Shown here piece after piece: positions 58,107 to 64,000 of a stretch of 64,000 nucleotides of DNA. The position numbers and the translations under genes are program-made. Source of the stretch: Nitzschia sp. DOCU1 (taxonomy: Eukaryota > Bacillariophyta > Bacillariophyceae > Bacillariales > Bacillariaceae); NCBI GenBank assembly GCA_951394045.1, contig OX595991.1, forward strand, positions 186,001 to 250,000. Direction: 5' to 3'. Below the pieces are notes generated by a model. It saw only the letters and a list, made by a program, of their open reading frames with translations. It had not been told where the DNA came from and made no database searches. Each line of letters opens with the position of its first letter. Position 1 is the first letter of the stretch.

Positions 58107-59723
58107 ATGGAAACTTTACGCGTATTGTTGCCAGAGAATCCCTCGAATCTTTGGGCGGTCGCCGTTGCTACCTGGGTCACGGTGACGATCGTTCCTGGCC
58201 TTTATCGGTACTTCTGTCCAAAATCCAAGCCATGGCCTGTAGTTCCTGGGGCGTTGCCGTTTATCGGAAATCCGCTAGGTGGTTTGCCCAACCTTCATAC
58301 CCGTTTCCGCGCTTGGATTGAAGAGTACGGCAACGTGTCCTCTAACCCAACGGGACTTTTGGAAACTCAGGTGTATGGCCAAACGTATCTGCTCGTGTGT
58401 AACAATCAAGTGGCCGCCGAAGTTTGTAAACTTCGGCCCAACAAGATGCGACGCCCCATCGACGAAGTGGAGGCCATTCGATCCATTGGAGCCGATGGTG
58501 TGTTCAGTGCACACGACGAAGTGTGGCGGAAAGATCGTCGCGTCATGGCACCTCCACTGAACCAAAAGAACTTGAACGACTACCTGCCGTTTATCCACAC
58601 GATTACTCAACGGCTAGTCGAAAAGTGGCGCAAGCTATCAGCCGACAAAGGAGTCGTACGACCTATTGCCATTAACGATGATGTTCTGTCCTACACTATC
58701 GACAACATTGGTTTGATTGCATTTAATCAAGATTTTGACTGTCTTCGTCGTGACTATTCACAAGAAGCCAAAGATCTACGGAGTATGTTTGCCCTTCTCA
58801 CGCAACGGGCCATGTCTCCTGTTTGGTATTGGCGGATCCCTTTGATTGGTCAATACTTGGATGGTGGTGCCTTCTTTCTAAATCGATTGCACAAGAATAT
58901 CAGCGACACAATTCGATCTTTTGAAGAAGCAAGCACTGGCAGCTCTCGACAGAAACAGGGAAACCGGGATCGCACCTACCTGGAAAAGCTTCTCAGTCAA
59001 AAGGAAAGTATGAGCCATTCCCGCCTCATGGGTAACTTGATGACCATGTTTGCGGCAGGATCTGAGACGACTGGTAATACAACCATGTTTTGTCTGTGGG
59101 AGCTACTCCAAGACGAGAACCGAGAATTGCTGAATGCTTTGACGGACGAGGTTCTAGCGATACCTGATTTGGAGAAGGCCTCCTTGGACGACTTGATGGA
59201 AGGTCTCCCCCAGGTGCGAGCCTTCTTTTATGAAATCAATCGGTTGAAGGGTACTGCACCAGCCTTGTTCTTCGAGTCTGGACAAGACGTGACCTTCGGC
59301 GCTCTACCTTTTCCCAAAGGAACCACGTTCTATGTCAATAGCTGTTATCTGGGGACGGTGAAAGACAGTGGCATTCCGACAGGTCCCCATGGAGAATCCC
59401 CCGCGATTTTTTGTCCTCAACGTTGGCTCAGTACGCAGCACCGTGACGGGATTGACACCAACAACAAACATTGTCACAAGTGGAGCGTTATCAAGCCGTC
59501 TCCCAAGACGGGAGTAAGTATCAGTTCAGGTTTTGGTAATGGTGTGAGGATATGTCCTGGACAAGATCTTGCCGAATTGGAGGTGGTGTATTGCCTTACC
59601 AGCCTTTTGAAGCACTTCGAAATGTCGCTAGCCCCAGATCACTCGCCCATGACGCCCGTTACAAGCTTCACGCAAAGCCCCGACTTGGACATTCGTATCT
59701 GTTTCAAACCAAGAGATAAATAA
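58107..59723 (+). CDS. cytochrome P450
   Basis: 538 aa, no intron, ATG 58107. An N-terminal membrane anchor (~14-32) is followed by a Pro-rich hinge (P-W-P-V-V-P-G-A-L-P-F-I-G-N-P). The I-helix motif F-A-A-G-S-E-T-T-G is at 315-323, with the oxygen-activating acid/Thr pair. The K-helix E-I-N-R is at 376-379. The haem loop F-G-N-G-V-R-I-C-P-G is at 476-485 with the axial Cys at 483. Length is normal for a microsomal P450. It is expected to be an ER-membrane monooxygenase using a P450 reductase; the substrate cannot be told. A broken copy of its last ~85 codons lies at 62362-62640. Confidence 0.95.
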   Translation: METLRVLLPENPSNLWAVAVATWVTVTIVPGLYRYFCPKSKPWPVVPGALPFIGNPLGGLPNLHTRFRAWIEEYGNVSSNPTGLLETQVYGQTYLLVCNNQVAAEVCKLRPNKMRRPIDEVEAIRSIGADGVFSAHDEVWRKDRRVMAPPLNQKNLNDYLPFIHTITQRLVEKWRKLSADKGVVRPIAINDDVLSYTIDNIGLIAFNQDFDCLRRDYSQEAKDLRSMFALLTQRAMSPVWYWRIPLIGQYLDGGAFFLNRLHKNISDTIRSFEEASTGSSRQKQGNRDRTYLEKLLSQKESMSHSRLMGNLMTMFAAGSETTGNTTMFCLWELLQDENRELLNALTDEVLAIPDLEKASLDDLMEGLPQVRAFFYEINRLKGTAPALFFESGQDVTFGALPFPKGTTFYVNSCYLGTVKDSGIPTGPHGESPAIFCPQRWLSTQHRDGIDTNNKHCHKWSVIKPSPKTGVSISSGFGNGVRICPGQDLAELEVVYCLTSLLKHFEMSLAPDHSPMTPVTSFTQSPDLDIRICFKPRDK

Positions 59724-59899
59724 TCGAAGGGAGCAATCTGTGACAAGATAGTGGCTTCCGCAGATACGATGCTGCCAGCATCGCAGACAAGAATGATGCA
59801 GAAGGTTATTCAATAAGCCTTCTTCTTCTGGCTATCGTCGTATTACTCCCCCCAGGAGAAGTGCTAGCTAGCTAGTCAAGACTTGAAGCAAACCGCTCT

Positions 59900-60410
59900 T
59901 CATTTTGACCCCACGCTCACGAGAAGTATATTCTCTGGCACGAGGCGTGTAGTGTGAACCGCTGTCGTTTCCTCAGAACTCGAATAGTCACAAATCCTCC
60001 GAGTCTGACTGCCCAGCTACAGTCCAGAGGCAAAGAAGCCTGGCCAATTGGTTTTTTGTCGGAACAAAAAGAATTCCTTTGAGATTCGACCCCCCGTAAA
60101 TTTCTTGTCGAGATGGGAGAGTTCCCAGAGATATTCAGTATGCCAACCATCAGATGAAGCACTCAGGCCAATAACTTTACTGGATAGTAGCAAAACAACA
60201 CTAAAAGCGATAAAGCTAGCACGTCCGTCTCTTCCAAAACACTGGTAGGCGAGAAACCCGGGTGTTTGACGGATCTGCCAGCGGTAGCGCTACCGTTTTC
60301 GTTGCCACTGAAAGCTGGACTCGTGTCAATGTGGTGTTTTCGCGCAATACCTCGGCAAATTCTTCCTTCCATTCACCATGAAAGGATATTCCACCAAGAA
60401 TACACACAAT
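59900..60410 (-). pseudogene. possible LRR (ribonuclease-inhibitor type) remnant
   Basis: Near 60400-60290 the minus strand reads E-E-F-A-E-V-L-R-E-N-T-T-L-T-R-V-Q-L-S, the typical helix-to-strand step of RNI-type LRRs. Downstream, other frames give protein-like stretches broken by stops (D-K-K-F-T-G-G-R-I-S-K-E-F-F near 60090). There is no intact gene. Low confidence because the match is a single repeat. Confidence 0.28.
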
Positions 60411-61102
60411 CAGACCAGTTCTCGCTTGGCTGTAGACCTTGACACTCCATTATTTCTGGTCCGGCCACGATTGTTGTGTTATCGGAAGAGACAAATGACA
60501 GTTGTAACGATACAACGACGTATAGGGCGCATGCATCATTTTGTGGATTTCTTTTCACATGAACGATTCCGCAATTGCAAGAGCGCCGCTGAGCCGAGTG
60601 TACGATGAAGTTGATGAAACGAGAAAGATGCTCGAGGGTCATTGTTCGCGCGCGCTTTCTTTGATGCTCCCGCTGGCATCGGTGCAAGGGGATTTGCCTT
60701 GAGAAAATTTGGCGCGCTTTATTTCTGGTACTGATGTACACGAGCGTCTACGTGGCGAACATTGTGTAGGATCGTGTAGAAGAAGTACTGATCCGCAAAA
60801 CTGGGGATGGCCAGACCATCAGCGATGCGTCGATCCGTAGTAGAGAGCGAGCGAGAGCCGGGCGGGCGTCGGTGGTCGCACAAAAAATAGTTTGTCGTCG
60901 ACTTCAACGGATGAGGTGCCCTAACTACCATGTTTATGCAAAAGTTCCGATACAGGTAGTCGTTGGATTTCTCGCCCGAAGGATTCGCTGATAGCACTGG
61001 CATCATCTGTCCCAAAGTCAAAAATTGAAAAACCAAGGCGTATCAGGCCCCGTGCGTCCATACTTGAGCAATGCATGTTGATTCGGCTGATGCATTAGTA
61101 TA
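60411..61102. other. intergenic, nothing firm
   Basis: Upstream region of the first sulfotransferase; no other feature recognised. Confidence 0.35.
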
Positions 61103-62053
61103 ATGGCACGTCGTGGTGTATCCGCCGCCGTCGTCCTTTCTCTGCTACTATTGCATCAGTATTTGACATCAGAATGGAGCACGTCGCATATCCGGCGCAA
61201 ACTTCGAAACGAAGGTTATCACACGGGGCACCGACAGGAGCTTCCTTTGCATATCAGTGGGGCTGCTGATGGTCTAGAGGAATCGTCGGAAACGACTTTT
61301 ACCGTCAACAACGCAAAGGAGGAAGTTTCCGAGAACAGGATAATCTGGCCTCTTTCTTTTCCTTGTCGTTTCCCAAAGAATGTGACTCCGCCTCCTACTT
61401 TACAGTTTTTGCATATACGAAAGACAGGAGGGACTGCTATTGAGCAGGCTTTTAAACGTGCAAATATCACCGTGGATAACTACAAATACTACGAGATGAA
61501 CTGGGCCGGCACTTTCCCTCGTATGCCAAATACGTGGCATTTTCCAGCCCGCCATTACATCAGCCATCATCAAAACATAACATTTTTCGGTGTCGTTCGA
61601 GATCCATACGAAAGGGCCATCAGCGAATACTACCAATATTTCAAACCAGCATTCCACGAGAAGCCACCCCCAGGGGGTGTCGACAACGAGACCTCGCTCA
61701 ACGAATTTATTGCGCAAAGGTTTGCCAACGATTTGTCCGATCTGTTTATTCCGCAAGTGGATTATCTGTTCTTCGCCAATGGGACGCGTTTCGTTGACCA
61801 CGTCTTGCGTTTTGAGTCGTTGCACGACGAGTTTCCTGCGCTTATGGAATGCTATGGTTTGGCGGATCGCGTTCGGCTGCCCTCGGATCCGGTGAATCCT
61901 CGGCAACATACCCGAACCTATCTGAGTATCCAAAATTTGAGTGCGGCCAGTATTCGGCTGATTAATCATTACGAAGCCCTAATATTTTCCGAATTCAACT
62001 ATACTATGATCCTGCCCGATGACGATCTCCAGGACGAGGCGGAGAAGGAATGA
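61103..62053 (+). CDS. Golgi-type carbohydrate/protein sulfotransferase, copy 1
   Basis: 316 aa, no intron, ATG 61103. A type II signal anchor is at about 7-22. The 5'-phosphosulfate-binding loop is H-I-R-K-T-G-G-T-A (104-112). The 3'-phosphate-binding motif is V-V-R-D-P-Y-E-R-A-I-S-E-Y (164-176). Several N-x-S/T sequons occur. These are hallmarks of the PAPS-dependent sulfotransferase fold of Golgi membrane enzymes. It would transfer sulfate from PAPS to a glycan, protein or small acceptor in the Golgi lumen; the acceptor is unknown. The copy at 62987 is clearly paralogous throughout. Confidence 0.92.
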   Translation: MARRGVSAAVVLSLLLLHQYLTSEWSTSHIRRKLRNEGYHTGHRQELPLHISGAADGLEESSETTFTVNNAKEEVSENRIIWPLSFPCRFPKNVTPPPTLQFLHIRKTGGTAIEQAFKRANITVDNYKYYEMNWAGTFPRMPNTWHFPARHYISHHQNITFFGVVRDPYERAISEYYQYFKPAFHEKPPPGGVDNETSLNEFIAQRFANDLSDLFIPQVDYLFFANGTRFVDHVLRFESLHDEFPALMECYGLADRVRLPSDPVNPRQHTRTYLSIQNLSAASIRLINHYEALIFSEFNYTMILPDDDLQDEAEKE

Positions 62054-62361
62054 ACCGCTGTGGCCATCCCGCAACACAAGTTGCAGCGGCGGCAGCGTTT
62101 GCAGTGGCCAAGGGTACCGAGAGCTCGTGCCGCAAAGCTTCATCATTCGTCCTACGCATCAGTGGATGAGAATGTTCCTGGAGTTACTTGCTTTCTGCTT
62201 GCCTCAAGATGTCTTTCCCCAGGCCGCCCGAGTGGTTTCTGTAATACCGAAAAAAACTGCGTTCTGTGTCAACGTTACCTAGCTGCATACGCTCAAAGAC
62301 AGAGTGATTGTTCGTACTTGAGAATTGCCAACGGTAGTTCGTCCCAAAAGTGGCTGCAACG

Positions 62362-62640
62362 AAAACAGCAACACATGTCGTAGCAAGCATAGCGTTATCA
62401 AGCCTTCTCCCAAGAGCGGAGTCAGTATTAGCAGTTCGGGGTTTTGCAACAATGGGGCGAGGATCTGCTGTCCTGGCCAACATCTTGCCGATCTGGCGGT
62501 GGTGTCTGATTGTCTGGCCAGCCTTTGAAGGTATTTCGACATGTCGCTAGCATCAGGCCACTCTCCTATGACGCCGATTACAGACTTTGCACAAAGTCCC
62601 GACTTGGGCATTTGTAGTATCTGTTTCAAACCAAAGGTGA
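62362..62640 (+). pseudogene. 3' fragment of a cytochrome P450 gene
   Basis: The stretch matches the last ~85 codons of the P450 at 58107-59723 (V-I-K-P-S-P-K-x-G-V-S-I-S, then M-S-L-A-x-x-H-S-P-M-T-P, ending I-C-F-K-P-K). It is broken: the haem loop has small insertions around the Cys (F-C-N-N-G-A-R-I-C-C-P-G), and a lost T in the GCCTTTGAAG stretch (62522-62531; GCCTTTTGAAG in the intact gene) creates a stop and a frame change. No upstream P450 sequence is visible, so the rest was deleted. Confidence 0.85.
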
Positions 62641-62986
62641 ATGCACGAAGGAGCAATGTGCTGCGTCGTATCGGCAAAGGAGAAGGGGCGCCGCCACTAG
62701 CACACCATTCTTTTCTATTAGATCACTGTTATGTTGTAGGATAGCAAGGGGAAATGAGACTAGTAGGTGTATCGAGGAAAAGGGGCCAGTTTCGATCTAT
62801 TACCTACCACCCTACCTACAGGCCTACAGAGAGTACGGCTTACCATAGGTACGAGCCGGAACAAGATGTCGCCAAAAAAGGAGGGTTGCGGCCGCGGGAG
62901 CCGCGGTCGCAATATTCCATCCGGCAAATCGCCTGATCGAAAAAGGATATTGGAGCAAAGCACATTGATAATGCTACAGGAGCACT
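62641..62986. other. short intergenic region before the second sulfotransferase
   Basis: 346 bp. The first bases (GAAGGAGCAAT near 62646) still resemble the 3' flank of the intact P450 (GAAGGGAGCAAT near 59726). Confidence 0.5.
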
Positions 62987-63970
62987 ATGGCGCCAGGCTC
63001 TTATCGAAACTTCTTTTCTCACGCGACGTTGTGTGCTTTCGTTGCTCTTGCGATACTAGTAGTTCAGCAGGTTTCGATTGCAGGAAGACACACAGCAGTA
63101 CTCCATGGAATTCTCAACGACGCCAGACTTGCGGGGCACCAGCAAAATTCGTTGCATATCAACAGAGCTGCTTTCATGCTTGAGAATTCTACGGAAACTA
63201 CTACCGTAAACAAGACAAATGAAGCTTCCGAGACCTCGAGTATCTGGAATCTTCCATTTCCTTGCCCTTTTCCAAAGAATTCCACTCCGCCACCTACTCT
63301 TCAATTCTTGCATATTCGGAAGACAGGAGGGACGGCCATTGCACATGCTTTTAAAAAGGCAGGGATCAAGATCGAAAGAAACTACAATTGGACCAAGTTG
63401 GATTGGACCGGCACTGTTGCTCGTCGACCAAACACCAGGCATTTGCCAGCTCGCAATTACGTGGATCTACAATCCATGCCCCATGATCAAAACGTGACAT
63501 TTTTTGCTGTCGTTCGAAATCCGTATGAAAGGACGATCAGCGAGTATTACCAATATTTCAAGTCAGGGCGGCACCCGAAGCCACCAGGTGGGGTGAACAA
63601 TGAAATTTCTCTTAATCGATTTGTACTAAGTAGGTTTGCCAACCACGATGGCGATCTCTTCATCCCGCAAATCCATTATCTTTACTTGATGAACGGGACG
63701 CGTTTTGTGGATCATGTCTTGCGCTTTGAATCGTTAAAGCAAGAGTTTCCTGCGCTCATGGAATGCTACGGCCTGGCGGATCGCGTTCAGTTGCCAGCGA
63801 ATCAGGTAAATCCTCGGCAAATGACAGGAAGCCACTTGAGTGTCCAGAATTTGAGTGCAAAAAGTATTCGGCTAATCAATCGTTACGAAGCCTCGATCTT
63901 CTCCGATTTCAACTATACTATGATCCTGCCGGATGGCGATCTACAGGACGACCAGGTGAAGAAGCAATGA
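62987..63970 (+). CDS. Golgi-type carbohydrate/protein sulfotransferase, copy 2
   Basis: 327 aa, no intron, ATG 62987. A signal anchor is at about 12-32. The PAPS 5' loop H-I-R-K-T-G-G-T-A is at 109-117 and the 3' motif V-V-R-N-P-Y-E-R-T-I-S-E-Y at 175-187 (Asp of copy 1 replaced by Asn). The C-terminal half is highly similar to copy 1 (G-T-R-F-V-D-H-V-L-R-F-E-S-L, A-L-M-E-C-Y-G-L-A-D-R-V). The N-terminal stem has diverged most, as expected where only length matters. Catalytically complete by motif; acceptor unknown. Confidence 0.92.
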   Translation: MAPGSYRNFFSHATLCAFVALAILVVQQVSIAGRHTAVLHGILNDARLAGHQQNSLHINRAAFMLENSTETTTVNKTNEASETSSIWNLPFPCPFPKNSTPPPTLQFLHIRKTGGTAIAHAFKKAGIKIERNYNWTKLDWTGTVARRPNTRHLPARNYVDLQSMPHDQNVTFFAVVRNPYERTISEYYQYFKSGRHPKPPGGVNNEISLNRFVLSRFANHDGDLFIPQIHYLYLMNGTRFVDHVLRFESLKQEFPALMECYGLADRVQLPANQVNPRQMTGSHLSVQNLSAKSIRLINRYEASIFSDFNYTMILPDGDLQDDQVKKQ

Positions 63971-64000
63971 TCCGTGGGGAAAGTCGATGCTTCTTTCGAA

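Overview
The window reads as nuclear DNA of a diatom, most likely a raphid pennate. Genes carry short GT-AG introns (67-202 bp). Several protein types are diatom-typical: a DUF6824 protein, Pro/Ser tetrapeptide stretches, a single-pass LRR receptor-like protein ending in CGGCPKC, a short protein with the LGDNP motif, and two proteins with ASAFAP-like plastid presequences. The taxonomic call is an inference from protein style; no marker gene is present.

Layout. 1-8.5 kb: the 3' end of one gene, a secreted or plastid-targeted degenerate kinase (minus strand), then decayed coding remnants and a cluster of GC-rich hairpins. 8.5-28.8 kb: two paralogous giant type II membrane proteins (1682 and 1722 aa, three exons each, both minus strand). 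They enclose a ~250-bp satellite array (14.2-17.6 kb), a MITE-like element with 35-bp inverted ends (18.3-18.75 kb) and a ten-exon LRR receptor-like gene. The two giants are almost identical in the middle and diverged at both ends. 29-41 kb: a DUF6824 protein, an LGDNP-motif protein, a coiled-coil protein and two Ser/Arg-rich disordered proteins, separated by gene-poor DNA. 41-48.4 kb: a secreted subtilase and a chymotrypsin-fold protease (head to head), a plastid-type flavin-reductase-like protein and a tail-anchored coiled-coil protein. 48.4-54.4 kb: repeat-rich DNA and a tandem pair of small paralogues. 54.8-64 kb: a DYRK kinase, a cytochrome P450, and two sulfotransferases with a broken P450 3' end between them.

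How parts fit. The strongest novel candidate is the giant protein pair: a short cytosolic N-terminus, one membrane helix, then a long lumenal series of Cys-rich modules with many Arg-x-Leu motifs, a Pro/Ser linker and a tail of ~24-residue CxxxxAC repeats. RxL is a known processing motif of diatom silica/cell-wall proteins, so these could be secreted polyproteins cut into Cys-rich pieces. The P450/sulfotransferase block looks like a duplicated oxidation-plus-sulfation unit in which the second P450 has decayed. The 10-bp palindrome CTACCGGTAG is strongly over-represented in non-coding DNA across the window.
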